From Hyalangium gracile (GTDB lineage Bacteria > Myxococcota > Myxococcia > Myxococcales > Myxococcaceae), in contig NZ_JAHXBG010000001.1 of assembly GCF_020103725.1 (NCBI RefSeq), positions 434,001-498,000 on the forward strand: a stretch of DNA of 64,000 nucleotides, written 5' to 3'. This document shows, piece by piece, positions 35,764 to 46,238 of this stretch (positions are counted from its first letter, which is position 1; the number at the start of each line of letters is the position of its first letter). The notes below the pieces were generated by a model. It searched no databases. It was not told the DNA's origin and worked only from the letters and a program-made list of their open reading frames with translations. The position numbers and the translations under genes were made by a program.

Positions 35764-37824
35764 TCAAGCCAGCCCCACGGCGGTCAGCAGGACATCGAGG
35801 AGCTTGATGCCGACGAAGGGGACGATGACGCCGCCCACGCCATAGAGGAGCAGGCTGCGCCGCAGCAGCGCCGCCGCGCCCAGCGGCCGGTAGCGCACGC
35901 CCCGGAGCGCCAGCGGAATCAGGGCGATGATGATGAGCGCGTTGAAGATGACCGCCGCGAGGATGGCGCTGTAGGGCGACGTCAGCCCCATCACGTTCAG
36001 CGGAGCGATCTCCGGGAACACCCCCATGAAGAGCGCGGGGAGGATGGCGAAGTACTTCGCCACATCATTGGCGATGGAGAACGTGGTGAGCGTGCCCCGC
36101 GTCATCAGGAGCTGCTTACCCACCTCCACCACCTCCAGCAGCTTGGTGGGGTTGGAGTCCAGGTCCACCATGTTGCCGGCCTCCTTCGCGGCCTGGGTGC
36201 CGGTGTTCATCGCCACGCCCACGTCCGCCTGCGCCAGCGCCGGCGCATCGTTGGTGCCATCGCCGGTCATCGCCACCAGCTTGCCTCGGGCCTGTTCGGC
36301 GCGAATGAGCGCCAGCTTGGCCTCCGGCGTGGCCTCCGCCAGGAAGTCATCCACGCCCGCCTCCCGGGCAATGGCCGCCGCGGTGCGCGGATTGTCTCCA
36401 GTGATCATCACCGTGCGGATGCCCATGGCGCGGAAGCGCTCGAAGCGCTCGCGAATGCCACCCTTCACCACGTCCTTGAGGTGGACGATGCCCAGCACCC
36501 GCGCCCCGTCCGACACCGCGAGCGGCGTGCCTCCCGCGTCGCCGATCCGCCCGGCGGCCTGGGCCATCTCGGCGGGAACGGTGCCACCCTGGCTCTGCAC
36601 GTGCTTGACGATGGCGTCCACCGCGCCCTTGCGGATGCTGCGCGGTGCAGGGTCCACGAGATCACAGCCGCTCATGCGCGTCTGCGCGGTGAAGGGTACG
36701 AAGGTGGCGTGGTGCGCCTGCAGCTCCCGAGGGCGCATCTTGTATGCGTCCTTCACCAGGGTGACGATGGAGCGGCCCTCGGGCGTCTCGTCCGCGAGGC
36801 TCGCGAGCTGCGCGGCCTCCGCCAGCTCCTCCATGCGCACGCCCGGCATGGGCAGCAGCTCCGTGGCCATGCGGTTGCCCAGGGTGATGGTGCCCGTCTT
36901 GTCCAGCAGCAGCGTGTCCACGTCCCCCGCCGCCTCCACCGCTCGGCCGCTCATGGCGAGCACGTTCTTGCGCAGCAGCCGGTCCATGCCCGCGATGCCG
37001 ATGGCGCTCAGCAGGCCGCCGATCGTCGTGGGGATGAGGCACACCAGCAGCGCCACCACCGCTGTGCCCGACAGCTTCACCCCCGAGTAGAGCGCCAGCG
37101 GCACCAGCGACACGCACGCCATCAGGAAGACGAGGGTCAGCCCCACCAGGAGGATGTGGAGGGCGATCTCGTTCGGTGTCTTCTGCCGCGCCGCGCCCTC
37201 CACCAGGCCGATCATCCGGTCCAGGAAGGACTCTCCCGGGTTGGCGGAGATGCGCACGACGATGCGGTCCGAGAGCACCTTCGTGCCGCCCGTCACCGCC
37301 GAGCGGTCTCCGCCAGACTCACGGATGACGGGGGCGGACTCGCCAGTGATGGCGGACTCGTCCACGCTGGCGATGCCCTCCACCACCTCGCCATCACCGG
37401 GGATGACGTCCCCCGCCTCGCACACCACGAGGTCCCCCTTGCGCAGCTGGGGCGCGGGCACCCGCTCCTCGCGCCCGTCCACCTGCCGGCGGGCGGTGGT
37501 GTCCTTGCGCATCTTCCGCAGCGCGCCGGCCTGGGCCTTGCCTCGGCCCTCCGCGACAGCCTCCGCGAAGTTGGCGAACAGCACGGTGAACCACAGCCAC
37601 AGCGTCACCGAGACGGTGAACCACGCCGGCGCGGCCGTGGGCCCGGACCCGAGGAGATCCTTCACCACCAGCACCGTGGTGAGCAGGCTGGCCGCCCACA
37701 CCACGAACATGACGGGGTTGCGAGCCACGTCTCGCGGGTGGAGCTTGCGCAGGCCGTCCACGGCGGCCTGCCGGAGGAGCGTCGGCTCGAAGAGCGACGT
37801 CGGCTTCGAGGAAGAGGAGGCCAT
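35764..37824 (-). CDS. kdpB: KdpB, P-type ATPase subunit of the potassium pump
   Basis: 686 residues. It has the P-type phosphorylation motif DKTGTIT with Asp308 (Asp307 in E. coli KdpB), TGES in the actuator domain, KGA in the nucleotide domain and the hinge [10 protein letters not shown]. Hydrophobic segments lie at both ends and near 220-290. The ATG is 1 bp after the kdpA stop, which suggests translational coupling. It hydrolyses ATP to drive potassium uptake through KdpA at low external potassium. Confidence 0.98.
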   Translation of the reverse strand: MASSSSKPTSLFEPTLLRQAAVDGLRKLHPRDVARNPVMFVVWAASLLTTVLVVKDLLGSGPTAAPAWFTVSVTLWLWFTVLFANFAEAVAEGRGKAQAGALRKMRKDTTARRQVDGREERVPAPQLRKGDLVVCEAGDVIPGDGEVVEGIASVDESAITGESAPVIRESGGDRSAVTGGTKVLSDRIVVRISANPGESFLDRMIGLVEGAARQKTPNEIALHILLVGLTLVFLMACVSLVPLALYSGVKLSGTAVVALLVCLIPTTIGGLLSAIGIAGMDRLLRKNVLAMSGRAVEAAGDVDTLLLDKTGTITLGNRMATELLPMPGVRMEELAEAAQLASLADETPEGRSIVTLVKDAYKMRPRELQAHHATFVPFTAQTRMSGCDLVDPAPRSIRKGAVDAIVKHVQSQGGTVPAEMAQAAGRIGDAGGTPLAVSDGARVLGIVHLKDVVKGGIRERFERFRAMGIRTVMITGDNPRTAAAIAREAGVDDFLAEATPEAKLALIRAEQARGKLVAMTGDGTNDAPALAQADVGVAMNTGTQAAKEAGNMVDLDSNPTKLLEVVEVGKQLLMTRGTLTTFSIANDVAKYFAILPALFMGVFPEIAPLNVMGLTSPYSAILAAVIFNALIIIALIPLALRGVRYRPLGAAALLRRSLLLYGVGGVIVPFVGIKLLDVLLTAVGLA

Positions 37825-37825
37825 G

Positions 37826-39544
37826 TCAGAACACCTTTCCGGCCCCGGCGAGGTAGTGCTCGACGATGGGGCCCAGGGAGAGGGCAGGGAAGAACGTGAG
37901 CGCTCCGACGACGAGGATGACGCTCACCAGCAGCCCGGTGAACAGCGCGCCGTGGGTGGGGAAGGTGCCGGGGCCTGGCGGCACGTCCTTCTTGCCCACC
38001 ATGGAGCCGGCGATGGCCAGCACCGGCAGCATCATCAGGAAGCGGCCCATCAGCATGGCCACCCCCAGGGTGAGGTTCCAGAAGGGCGTGTTGGCGTTCA
38101 GGCCCGCGAAGGCGCTGCCGTTGTTTCCCGCGGCGCTGGTGTACGCGTAGAGGATCTCCGACAGGCCGTGCGGCCCCGCGTTGGCGAGCGAGGAGGTGCC
38201 CTGGGGCAGCACGGCGGCCACCGCGCTCAGCCCGAGGATGACCAGCGGGAAGACGAGCACGTACAGCATGGCGAGCTTCATCTCTCGCGCTTCGATCTTC
38301 TTGCCGAGGTACTCGGGCGTGCGGCCCACCATCAGCCCGGCGATGAAGACGGCGAGCACCGCCATCACCAGGATGCCGTAGAGGCCCGCGCCCACGCCGC
38401 CGAAGATGACCTCGCCGAGCTGGATGTTCACCAGGGGCACCAGCCCGCCCAGCGCGGTGAAGCTGTCATGCATGGAGTTCACCGCGCCGCACGAGGCGTC
38501 CGTGGTGACGGTGGCGAAGAGCGCCGAGCCGGCGATGCCGAAGCGCGCCTCCTTGCCCTCCATGTTGCCGGCCTGGGCCACCTGCGCCGAGGCCACGGCC
38601 GGGTTGCCGGAGGACTCGGCGGCGTAGAGGCCGGCCACGCCCACGAAGAACAGCAGGCTCATGGCGGCGAAGAGGGCCCAGCCCTGGCGCGTGTCCCCCG
38701 CCATCTTCCCGTACGTGTACGTGAGGGCCGCGGGCAGGGCGAAGATGGAGACCAGCTGCACCAGGTTGGTGAGCGGCGTGGGGTTCTCGAAGGGGTGGGC
38801 GCTGTTGGCGTTGAAGAAGCCGCCCCCGTTGGTGCCCAGCATCTTGATGGCCTCCTGCGAGGCCACCGGGCCCATGGCGAGCGTCTGCTTCACTCCCTCC
38901 AGCGTGGTCAGCTCGCGGTAGGGCGCGAAGTTCTGCGGCACGCCCTGGGACACGAGGAAGAGCGCGTAGACGACGCACAGGGGCAAAAGCACGTAGAGCA
39001 GGCACCGGATGAGGTCCACCCAGAAGCTGCCCAGCGTCTTGCGTCCCTCGAGGCCCGGGCGCCGGGTGAAGCCGCGAGCGAGCGCCAGCGCCACGCCGAG
39101 CCCCGCCGCCGCGGACGTGAAGTTGTGCCACGTCAGCCCCACCATCTGGGAGAGGTAGCTCAGCGTCGACTCGCCCGCGTAGGACTGCCAGTTGGTGTTG
39201 GTGGTGAAGCTGGCGGCGGTGTTGAAGGCCAGCGCCGAGCCCACCGCCGGGAGCCCCTGCGGGTTGAGCGGCAGCACGTGCTGGAGCCGGAGGATGAGAT
39301 AGGTGATGAGCAGGCCGCCGAGGCTGAAGGCCAGCAGCGCCAGCGTGTACTGGCTCCAGGTCTGCTCGTGCTTCGGGTCGACTCCACACAGCCGCAGCAG
39401 CAGGCGCTCCACCGGCCCGAGCACCCGTGGCAGGGGCTGCCGCTCGCCCTCGAAGACGCGGAACAGGTATCCCCCCAGCGGCTTCGTCAGCGCGAGCACC
39501 AGCGCGAAGAACAGGAGGATCTGCAACCAGCCGATGACGGTCAT
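37826..39544 (-). CDS. kdpA: KdpA, potassium-binding channel-like subunit
   Basis: 572 residues, close to the E. coli 557. It has about ten membrane segments and the pore-lining motifs of the family, with [11 protein letters not shown] near residue 110, [15 protein letters not shown] near 235 and NNGSAFAG near 470. It selects and passes potassium. It lies between kdpF and kdpB. Confidence 0.98.
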   Translation of the reverse strand: MTVIGWLQILLFFALVLALTKPLGGYLFRVFEGERQPLPRVLGPVERLLLRLCGVDPKHEQTWSQYTLALLAFSLGGLLITYLILRLQHVLPLNPQGLPAVGSALAFNTAASFTTNTNWQSYAGESTLSYLSQMVGLTWHNFTSAAAGLGVALALARGFTRRPGLEGRKTLGSFWVDLIRCLLYVLLPLCVVYALFLVSQGVPQNFAPYRELTTLEGVKQTLAMGPVASQEAIKMLGTNGGGFFNANSAHPFENPTPLTNLVQLVSIFALPAALTYTYGKMAGDTRQGWALFAAMSLLFFVGVAGLYAAESSGNPAVASAQVAQAGNMEGKEARFGIAGSALFATVTTDASCGAVNSMHDSFTALGGLVPLVNIQLGEVIFGGVGAGLYGILVMAVLAVFIAGLMVGRTPEYLGKKIEAREMKLAMLYVLVFPLVILGLSAVAAVLPQGTSSLANAGPHGLSEILYAYTSAAGNNGSAFAGLNANTPFWNLTLGVAMLMGRFLMMLPVLAIAGSMVGKKDVPPGPGTFPTHGALFTGLLVSVILVVGALTFFPALSLGPIVEHYLAGAGKVF

Positions 39545-39553
39545 GGCAGCCTC

Positions 39554-39643
39554 CTAGAAACGCTCGGGCTGAAGGAGGGCGTAGACGAGGTAGCCGGTGA
39601 GCAGCACCGAGAGCACGACACCGGCTGCGTATTCGAAGGTCAT
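39554..39643 (-). CDS. kdpF: KdpF, small stabilising subunit
   Basis: 29 residues starting MTFEYAAGVVLS and ending LLQPERF. It is a single membrane helix with the length and C-terminal pattern of KdpF (LVYALLQPERF). It lies 9 bp upstream of kdpA and is the first gene of the kdp operon. It stabilises the Kdp complex in the membrane. Confidence 0.9.
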   Translation of the reverse strand: MTFEYAAGVVLSVLLTGYLVYALLQPERF

Positions 39644-39822
39644 GGCGTTGAGGTCCTTTCCCAGACCTCAAAGCACCCGCCGTACCGAGGACCTCACCCT
39701 GGACTGCTCAAGGATTCCAAGGGGTTACGCGGCTCCCTGCCCCGCTGCCATTGCAATCTGCACGAACGGGCGCCCGCGGCCCGTGCGCGGTGAAATGAGC
39801 CCAGCGCTCGCCTGGCGGGCGC

Positions 39823-40554
39823 TCAGGCCTCGAGTGCCGGATCCCAGCCGTAGAAGCGCTTCAGCTCCTCGTACAGCTCCGGCGTCTTCTCGCGCATCTG
39901 CCGGGGCTTCTCGAAGAAGGACTCGGTGGCCACGGCGAAGAACTCGGCCTCGTTCTGCGAGCCGTAGTCGTCCAGCACCTTGCGCTCGTGAGGCCGGCCC
40001 TTGCGCAGGGCGTGGTAGTGCTCGTCCATCACGGCGGCCCAGGCCTGGTAGTGCGAGTACTGCCGCAGCCTGGGCGTCCCATCGAAGGCCCCGTCCGCGC
40101 GGTCCAGCACATGGGCGAACTCGTGCGCCGCGGTGTCGTGCCCGTCCCGCGGGTTGTGGAGCCCGGCCAGTACGGCCTGCCACGAGAGGATGACCTGGCC
40201 CCAGTGCTTCGCCTCGCCGAGCACGATGCCCGTGCGCTCCGGCAGCTTGAAGGCGCCCGGGTAGACGATGACTTCTCGCAGCCTGTCGTAGTGCCCGAGG
40301 CCCAGGTGCAGCACGAGCTGCACGGCCGTGGCCGCCACCACCACGCGGACCTCATCGGTGATGACGAAGCCGTTGGCGCCGATGAACTCCTTCTCCCAGG
40401 CGAACACCTTGAGCTGGTCGAGGCAGCGCTGGCGCAGCTCCGGGGACAGCTTGCGGAAGAAGGGCACCCGCGCCTCGAGGTAACCGAGCCACTCGGGAGG
40501 AAACGGGCGACGCATCAGCCGGCGGCGCCGGAGCCAACGGAAGGGTGCAACCAT
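39823..40554 (-). CDS. mtfA: MtfA-type M90 zinc peptidase
   Basis: 243 residues from ATG 40554. The zinc motif is H144-E-F-A-H148 and a downstream Glu in NEAEFFAVATESFF provides the third ligand, as in E. coli MtfA (HEFAH and a later Glu). The N-terminus has the FPPEWLGYLEARVPFFRKL pattern of the family. In E. coli MtfA is an aminopeptidase that binds Mlc and affects glucose transport; Mlc is not expected in a myxobacterium, so its role here is open. It lies upstream of kdpF in the minus direction, with 179 bp between. Confidence 0.92.
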   Translation of the reverse strand: MVAPFRWLRRRRLMRRPFPPEWLGYLEARVPFFRKLSPELRQRCLDQLKVFAWEKEFIGANGFVITDEVRVVVAATAVQLVLHLGLGHYDRLREVIVYPGAFKLPERTGIVLGEAKHWGQVILSWQAVLAGLHNPRDGHDTAAHEFAHVLDRADGAFDGTPRLRQYSHYQAWAAVMDEHYHALRKGRPHERKVLDDYGSQNEAEFFAVATESFFEKPRQMREKTPELYEELKRFYGWDPALEA

Positions 40555-40602
40555 CGTCCCGGTAGCTTGCCACCCCGCGCGGGACGTCACCACCGCGCCG
40601 CA

Positions 40603-41130
40603 TCAGGGCGACACGACGCGGAGCGACGGCGACGACTCCGGGAGCCGACGCACCAGCGCCGCGTCGAGCGCCTCCACCACCCGGGCGAAGCGCTGGTGGT
40701 CCCGCGTGTGGAACACCTCGCGGTCCCCCTCGGCCGTGCGAAGGATGAGCCCGTACCTCTCGCAGGCCACCACGGCATGGAGCAGCGAGGCGAACACCAG
40801 GCCCGTGATGCCCGTGAGCGCCGCGTACACGGGGCCCGAGTCCGGCTGAGCGAGGAGCAGGGGCACCGCCAGCGTGACGCAAACTCCGGCCAGCAGCAGC
40901 GGCAGGGACAGGCGTGGGGACTCGCGGCGCGTCCGGAAGCCACGGAGCTCCGCCAGCCGGTACGTCTGGCCGCCGACTTCGAGGCACTCACGCGTCAGCC
41001 GCAAGCCCCACGTCTCGATGAGGACACGCTCCACGGGAGGCGCGGGAGGTTCGGGAGGAAGAGGAGGCACCAGCCGCAGGACGACGCGAGGACGCTGCGG
41101 CGCGAAGGTCGAGGGCTCCTGGTCGCTCAT
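40603..41130 (-). CDS. Membrane protein with PH-like fold (DUF6232-like)
   Basis: 175 residues. A Pro-rich N-terminus (about 15-35) is followed by a strand region RLTRECLEVGGQTYRLAEL, two membrane segments (about 75-95 and 103-122), and a soluble tail with FHTRDHQRFARVVEAL. The strand-TM-TM-tail order resembles DUF6232 proteins, which have a small beta domain before two helices. The match is by pattern only. It is co-oriented with mtfA, 48 bp upstream. Confidence 0.6.
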   Translation of the reverse strand: MSDQEPSTFAPQRPRVVLRLVPPLPPEPPAPPVERVLIETWGLRLTRECLEVGGQTYRLAELRGFRTRRESPRLSLPLLLAGVCVTLAVPLLLAQPDSGPVYAALTGITGLVFASLLHAVVACERYGLILRTAEGDREVFHTRDHQRFARVVEALDAALVRRLPESSPSLRVVSP

Positions 41131-41285
41131 CCTGCCTCCCTCGTAACGTTGTAGGAGGCGAGTCTGACATGGGTGCGGAGCGCCGCGAGAGCCCCCCGCC
41201 AGCCGCCGCCGTCACGATGCGCCGAGGACTCGACGGTCCAGATGCCGAGCTGTCCAGCAGGTGACGGGACGCGGCCGTCCGAACC

Positions 41286-41882
41286 TCAGTAGATCACCCC
41301 GCCCAGCTTCTCCACCGTGGCCCGGATGTCCTGCTCGCTGGCATCGTATTTCTCCGCCAACGCCGTGGCCGAGTACGTCACGGCCGACAATGACTCTGGA
41401 TTGCGCGCCAGGACCTTGATCAGGGTCTGGACCTGCCCGGGCCAATGCAGTGCATTCAACTCGTGTAGCCGCCGAACCGGGTTCAAGAGGGTAAAGCACG
41501 GCCAGGAAGGAAACCGGAGTGTCGTCGTGTCACAATCGATGAATCTGCACCCATGCAGCTGCGCTGCCGTGAAGTCACACTCCTCGATTGCACCTTCTTC
41601 GGCCTCATCGGGCCAGCTCCCGAAGTCGTTGCCTGAAAGGTGCCCCGTGAAGCGACAACCTCTCAAGAGGGCTGAGCTCCAATGGAAGTTCTTGAGCTCC
41701 TGCTTGACCTCGATGACGCAGCCAATGAGCCGGGCCTTGGTGATGACCAGAGCCTTCGCTGGCACTTTCAGGACGAGGATGCAGTCCCGCAGGGTCAGGT
41801 CATGGCCGAGGTAGTAGAGCTCGGTCTTGCTGTCCAACACGAGCCGTTCGTTCGTGAGTTCCCGGTCCCTGAACTGAATCAT
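41286..41882 (-). CDS. Pentapeptide-like immunity protein for the second SitA-like toxin
   Basis: 198 residues from ATG 41882 (GGGAG five bases upstream); a TTG at 41900 is the alternative. The first 130 residues have loose pentapeptide-like repetition (LTLRDCILVL, ARLIGCVIEV, ALLRGCRFTG, AIEECDFTAAQLHGCRFIDCD), with a small residue and a Cys or Leu at regular steps, which folds as a right-handed helix. The C-terminal 70 residues are helical. There is no signal peptide. The gene starts 23 bp after the toxin stop, the toxin-then-immunity order. It is unrelated to the Imm11-type gene of the first cassette, as expected if immunity tracks the toxin tip. Confidence 0.65.
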   Translation of the reverse strand: MIQFRDRELTNERLVLDSKTELYYLGHDLTLRDCILVLKVPAKALVITKARLIGCVIEVKQELKNFHWSSALLRGCRFTGHLSGNDFGSWPDEAEEGAIEECDFTAAQLHGCRFIDCDTTTLRFPSWPCFTLLNPVRRLHELNALHWPGQVQTLIKVLARNPESLSAVTYSATALAEKYDASEQDIRATVEKLGGVIY

Positions 41883-41905
41883 GATGCTCCCGGGCTCCAA
41901 GCCGA

Positions 41906-43387
41906 TCAGAACGTGATCATCCGGAAGAGTGTGTCCCTCATCCGTCTTCCGTGGTCGGCCATGTTGGACTGCGTCCCCGAGAGAATCTCGTATCGACAGC
42001 CTGTTGCCGGGTCAAGCGCGTCGACACCTGTCCGGCTCCATCGCAGGTGACCGAACTGCTTTCTCAATGCCTCCTCCACGAACTTCCCGCGTGCGGCACG
42101 TTCCCAGAGCTTCGCCTTCCAGTACTCTCCTCGAGAGACGGCTCGCTCAATGGCCGCCGCCTCGTCTTCGGAAAGATGGCGAGGGTTCCATCGCCGGGCA
42201 GCTTCGGTCGCGGCAGCCTGGAGCTGATCGCCCACGGGATCGGTCGCTGGCACCTCCTTGATCGATCTTCCTGCGGGAACGTGCCACCGCTGCCCGTTCA
42301 GGGTGACCTGTCGATTGCCCTCGCGATGGCGCATGATGGTCGTGGCAGGAGCCCCCTGGCTGGCAGTCCCCCTCTTGCCACGCACGCTGCGCGCCGCGAT
42401 GGAGAACGCTCCCTCGGGAGAGGCTGCCACGGACTCCACCAGTCCCGCCTCCGCCAACTGGATGCCCGCTTGCGCCTCGATCTGCACCGCCGCGCGCGAG
42501 AACCCTGGCAGCTGCGGGAGCCTCTTGGTGAAGGTCGCCGCCGTTCCGCCGAGGGCCACTGTGATCAGCATCACCAGCACACGCGCCGCGTTCTGCCCCA
42601 GCACTCGGCTGTACTTCTCTCCCGCCATGCGCAGCTGAGCGAACGTGGTGGCTCGATGGGTCTCCTCCACCAGTTGCACCCAACCACTCATCAGGCTCCA
42701 CACCGTATCCACACCCAGCCAGGCCAACATCGACACGGTCAGCAGCGCGGCAAGCCCTTTGGACAAGGGCTCGGGTAGCACCCACAGCATGAGGTACATG
42801 GAGGCTGTCCACACCACCATGGCCAACAAGGCCTGGGGTGACACCATCTCCTTCAGAGCGTGCTTCGTCTCCTCGAGCACCGGTCCGAAGGCCAGCGCCA
42901 GCGTCAAGGTGCGCAGGTCATCTCGACGCAGCGTGGCTCCATCCACCAGCAGACCGAGACAGTCTCCACGCTCGCCCTGCTTCGCGCACCACCCGAGATA
43001 CTCGCGCGTCACCGCCGCCGCGGTGGGTGCCAGCAGAGGCGTATTCTCTTCCAGCGGTGTCATCCGGACGACGCGTCCGTGCTCCACCTCCGCCAGCAGG
43101 TCGGCTTCCAGCCCCATTTCGAAAGCCAGCCGGGCTGTCTCGTCGGGCCGCCCAGAAGTGGGGACGCTCACGGCCCACTTCCTCACGGCCCGCTGGAAGT
43201 CCTCCGCGTCCATGGGCACCGGCTCGACTTCCACCGTGCCTGGAATGAGCAGCCTCAGCTCGTACCGGACCGCTTCCAGCTCCGCCTCGTGCGGGTCCGG
43301 GTATGCCACCACTGTGTGCTGCGAGCCTGAGCACGCGGTCAGCAACGCCAGCAGCAGGGCACTCGCGCGGCGGGAAACCATGGTCAT
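41906..43387 (-). CDS. SitA-like polymorphic lipoprotein toxin with a restriction-endonuclease-like tip
   Basis: 493 residues from ATG 43387, with GAGGGAGG before it. The lipobox is LLTAC (Cys19). The body matches the first toxin: LGWCAKQGERGDCLG (Cys134, Cys143), a hydrophobic hairpin around LPEPLSK, then SGWVQLVEET and ATTFAQLRMAGEKYS (247-260). The tip (about 340-493) is wholly different: a Trp-rich region, GEYWKAKLWERAARG, and the end GVDALDPATGCRYEIL, with acidic residues Asp456, Asp459 and Glu467 arranged as in restriction-endonuclease-like folds. Nuclease activity is inferred. The upstream gene on the same strand is also a lipoprotein gene. Delivery by outer-membrane exchange is inferred from the SitA model. 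Confidence 0.78.
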   Translation of the reverse strand: MTMVSRRASALLLALLTACSGSQHTVVAYPDPHEAELEAVRYELRLLIPGTVEVEPVPMDAEDFQRAVRKWAVSVPTSGRPDETARLAFEMGLEADLLAEVEHGRVVRMTPLEENTPLLAPTAAAVTREYLGWCAKQGERGDCLGLLVDGATLRRDDLRTLTLALAFGPVLEETKHALKEMVSPQALLAMVVWTASMYLMLWVLPEPLSKGLAALLTVSMLAWLGVDTVWSLMSGWVQLVEETHRATTFAQLRMAGEKYSRVLGQNAARVLVMLITVALGGTAATFTKRLPQLPGFSRAAVQIEAQAGIQLAEAGLVESVAASPEGAFSIAARSVRGKRGTASQGAPATTIMRHREGNRQVTLNGQRWHVPAGRSIKEVPATDPVGDQLQAAATEAARRWNPRHLSEDEAAAIERAVSRGEYWKAKLWERAARGKFVEEALRKQFGHLRWSRTGVDALDPATGCRYEILSGTQSNMADHGRRMRDTLFRMITF

Positions 43388-43486
43388 CCTCCCTCGCGGG
43401 AAGGGCTCCAGGATAGAGGAGCGTTCGACGAGCGAGGATGATGCCCTGGGTTGCCTCCACGTCACCCATCCCTTGGGTGGCAGGGC

Positions 43487-46105
43487 TCAGGGCGTTGTGA
43501 CGGTCTGGTCCTGTGAGCCGCTCACACTCCCTCTCGAGACCGTGAGCGTCACCGTGCCGGGCTGGGTCGCCTTGAAGTAGAAGCTCGCGGTCGCCTCGGC
43601 CGTGGACAGCTGCACCGTGGTGATTGCCGGGCCCGCGCACGTGGCGTCCGCGTGGAAGGTCAGCCCCTGGGCCGCCGCTCCGCTCGCCGTCAGCTCGAAG
43701 GTGGCGGGCGTGGACTTCGACAGGTTGCCCTTCACGTCCTGGCTCTGCACCAGCACCCGCTCGGAGCAGGCTCCCGTGTCCACCCTCCTCGGGGGTGTGA
43801 GGAACGCCACCTGGGATGCCGGCCCCGCCACCACGTCCACATCGAAGGTGACACCCGGCTGCGTGGCGGAGTCATACCCCGCTCCCGTGAGCGTATTGGA
43901 GTGGATGGTGTTCCCACCTCCGAGATCCGCGATGCCCGCCTGGTACGGATACCCGTTCGTCACCGCGTTGTTCCGCAGCGTGTTGTCCGTCACCTGGATG
44001 CGCGTCGACGTCGCGGGAGCACTCCCGTCCGCCTCCGCCTGATCGAGATAGATGCCGACGTCATTGCCCGTCAGCGTGTTTCCCCGAATCACCGCATCCC
44101 GCACCCACGCGATGCCGAAGTACGGCCCTCCCGCCACCAGCAGCCCCGACGCCACGTCACTGCTCCCGGTGTATGCGTGGCCGGAGAGCTGGTTCTCCAT
44201 CACCTGCCCCGTCACACCGTCACTGAGCTGCACGCCATTCTGCGCGATGTGCCCCACCGGCCCCGCCCCCGTCACCGTGTTCTGCGAGACGATGGCGCCC
44301 ACGTGCCCCGCCACCAGGATGCCTCCCTTCTGGTAGCCGCTGACGAGGTTGCGCCGCAGGTCCACCTCCCGCCGCACGGAGGCATCGCGGTTGCGCACCT
44401 CGATGGCGTGCCCCTCCTGACAGCCTCGCGGCGTGCCCTCCGGATTGTTGGGGGCCGGCTGGTTCCGGCGGATGTTCAGCACCTCGCTGTCCAGCACGGA
44501 CCCGGATGCCCCCTGCAACAGGATGCCGCGCAGCCGCCCCTCTTCCCCATCACAGGGCCCGTCCTTCAAGAGCCCCTGCGCCCGCACCTTCAGGTTGCGC
44601 ACGTGCATCGACGTGCCGCGGTTGCGCACGATGGCCCCGAGGAAGTGGCCTCCCACGGGGTCCACCACCGTGAGCGTATGCCCCGTCCCATTCAGGGCGA
44701 GCCCATCCGGGATGAACACCGGCGTGCTCGTGGTGCAGTCGGCCTGCAGGGTGAGCAGCTCCCGCTCCAGCCGCGCGACACACGGAGGATGGCCGCACAC
44801 CGGCCCGTTCCAGCTCACCGTGTGGCGAACCCGGATGCTGAGCCCCTCCGAGTTGGTGACCGTCACCTCGATCGTGGGCGTCACCCCCGCCGGCACGCAG
44901 GACAGCGCGGTCCACGGCACCTCGTTCGTGTCCCCCGTCTGCACGGGCGTGCCCAGGATGCCGGTGTTCGCCTTCCAGCTGAACGTCAGCGGCCCGCCAT
45001 CGGGATCCTCGGCCGAGACGCTCAGTGGCACCAGCTCCCCGGGCACGGCACTCACGGCCTGGGGCGCGGGGCTCCGCAGCGCCGGAGGCGGCTTGTTCTT
45101 CACGCAGAGCCCCAGGCTGTAGCTCGTGCTGCCGCCCCGCGCATCCTCCACACGCGCGGTCACCTGGCAGTTGTCGCAAGCCGAAGTCTCGGCGGGGATG
45201 CTCGGCGTGAAGCGGAACCTCGCTCCCGAGCTCTCACTCCGGCTCCCCTCGCACGTCGCCGTCCATATATAGGTGAGCGCGTCCGAGTCCACGTCCTCCG
45301 CTCCCTGGAGCTCCACCTCCACCTCCTGCCCCAGCCCCACCGTCCGCGGACTCAGGGCCTCCAGGCCCGATGCCGTCGGCCATCGGTTGTGCACCACCGG
45401 CTCCTCATGGCTCAGCGTCCCGACTCCCGTGACGTCCAGCGTGAAGGTCAGGGAGGTGGCACTCCCCTGGGTGTCCCTCACCACGAGCGTCACCTTCCGC
45501 GGGCCGCCCGAGCCCGGAGCCTTCCACGTGGCCGCCGCCGCCTGGACGTCCTCGAACGTCCCCTCCTCCGCCTGCCACGTGTACGAGAGCCCCTCTTCCT
45601 CCTCCGCATCGCGCGCCAGCGCCCGCAGCCGGAGGGTGCCTCCCGGCTCCGCCGCGGCCCGCGAGCCCACCACCGCCTGGATGGACGGAGCCGTGTTGCC
45701 CGAGGATGACGCCGCTGCCTCCTGCCCCACGAGGATGATCAACCCCGGCCGGTACGGCTCGAGCCGCTCGCTGTCCGTCTCCAGCTCGAAGCGCCGCGTC
45801 CCACCCGCATCGAAGGCCTCCACGCGGAACCGGTACGGCTGCGCCTCTGGCAGCGAGCGCAGCCACCCACGCCACTGCGCCCCCGCTCCCTCCAGGTCCG
45901 TGGACACCGACGCACCGCTCCCGGACGCGCTGGCCGTCACCCGAGCCACCGCGCCCTCCGGTAGCGTCCGTGGCAGCACGAACACCACCCGTGCCGAGCC
46001 CGCCGGCCCCAGCGCCACGGGCGGAACCTCCTCCGTACAGCCTGCCCCCAAAAGCACCCACAACCCCACCAGCCACGTCAGGCGCCTCGCGTCTACCTGG
46101 ATCAT
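43487..46105 (-). CDS. Large lipoprotein with Ig/PKD-like domains and a parallel beta-helix
   Basis: 872 residues from ATG 46105. The lipobox is LGAGC (Cys23). Residues about 35-330 look like successive beta-sandwich domains with Cys pairs and the pattern LTYIWTATCEG and LTFSWKANTG, as in PKD or cadherin-like domains. Residues about 400-700 have NosD-type beta-helix repeats: rows such as RNLKVRAQG, GGILVAGHVGAIVSQNTVTG and IQVTDNTLRNNAV. The end (about 720-870) is again strand-rich with TVTLTVSRGSVSG. It is probably a surface lipoprotein that binds or cleaves polysaccharide. It precedes the toxin by 99 bp on the same strand. Confidence 0.85.
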   Translation of the reverse strand: MIQVDARRLTWLVGLWVLLGAGCTEEVPPVALGPAGSARVVFVLPRTLPEGAVARVTASASGSGASVSTDLEGAGAQWRGWLRSLPEAQPYRFRVEAFDAGGTRRFELETDSERLEPYRPGLIILVGQEAAASSSGNTAPSIQAVVGSRAAAEPGGTLRLRALARDAEEEEGLSYTWQAEEGTFEDVQAAAATWKAPGSGGPRKVTLVVRDTQGSATSLTFTLDVTGVGTLSHEEPVVHNRWPTASGLEALSPRTVGLGQEVEVELQGAEDVDSDALTYIWTATCEGSRSESSGARFRFTPSIPAETSACDNCQVTARVEDARGGSTSYSLGLCVKNKPPPALRSPAPQAVSAVPGELVPLSVSAEDPDGGPLTFSWKANTGILGTPVQTGDTNEVPWTALSCVPAGVTPTIEVTVTNSEGLSIRVRHTVSWNGPVCGHPPCVARLERELLTLQADCTTSTPVFIPDGLALNGTGHTLTVVDPVGGHFLGAIVRNRGTSMHVRNLKVRAQGLLKDGPCDGEEGRLRGILLQGASGSVLDSEVLNIRRNQPAPNNPEGTPRGCQEGHAIEVRNRDASVRREVDLRRNLVSGYQKGGILVAGHVGAIVSQNTVTGAGPVGHIAQNGVQLSDGVTGQVMENQLSGHAYTGSSDVASGLLVAGGPYFGIAWVRDAVIRGNTLTGNDVGIYLDQAEADGSAPATSTRIQVTDNTLRNNAVTNGYPYQAGIADLGGGNTIHSNTLTGAGYDSATQPGVTFDVDVVAGPASQVAFLTPPRRVDTGACSERVLVQSQDVKGNLSKSTPATFELTASGAAAQGLTFHADATCAGPAITTVQLSTAEATASFYFKATQPGTVTLTVSRGSVSGSQDQTVTTP

Positions 46106-46238
46106 CTCTCGTGCCCTCCGGATCAGCGCTCCGGGATGGAGCCAGGGTATCGGCTCGATGCTATGCGTCGAAAAGCGCCTCCTTCCACCGTTGTCGCGGG
46201 TTTGACTTCCCACCGGCCCGGTGCCAGAGCATCCACCC

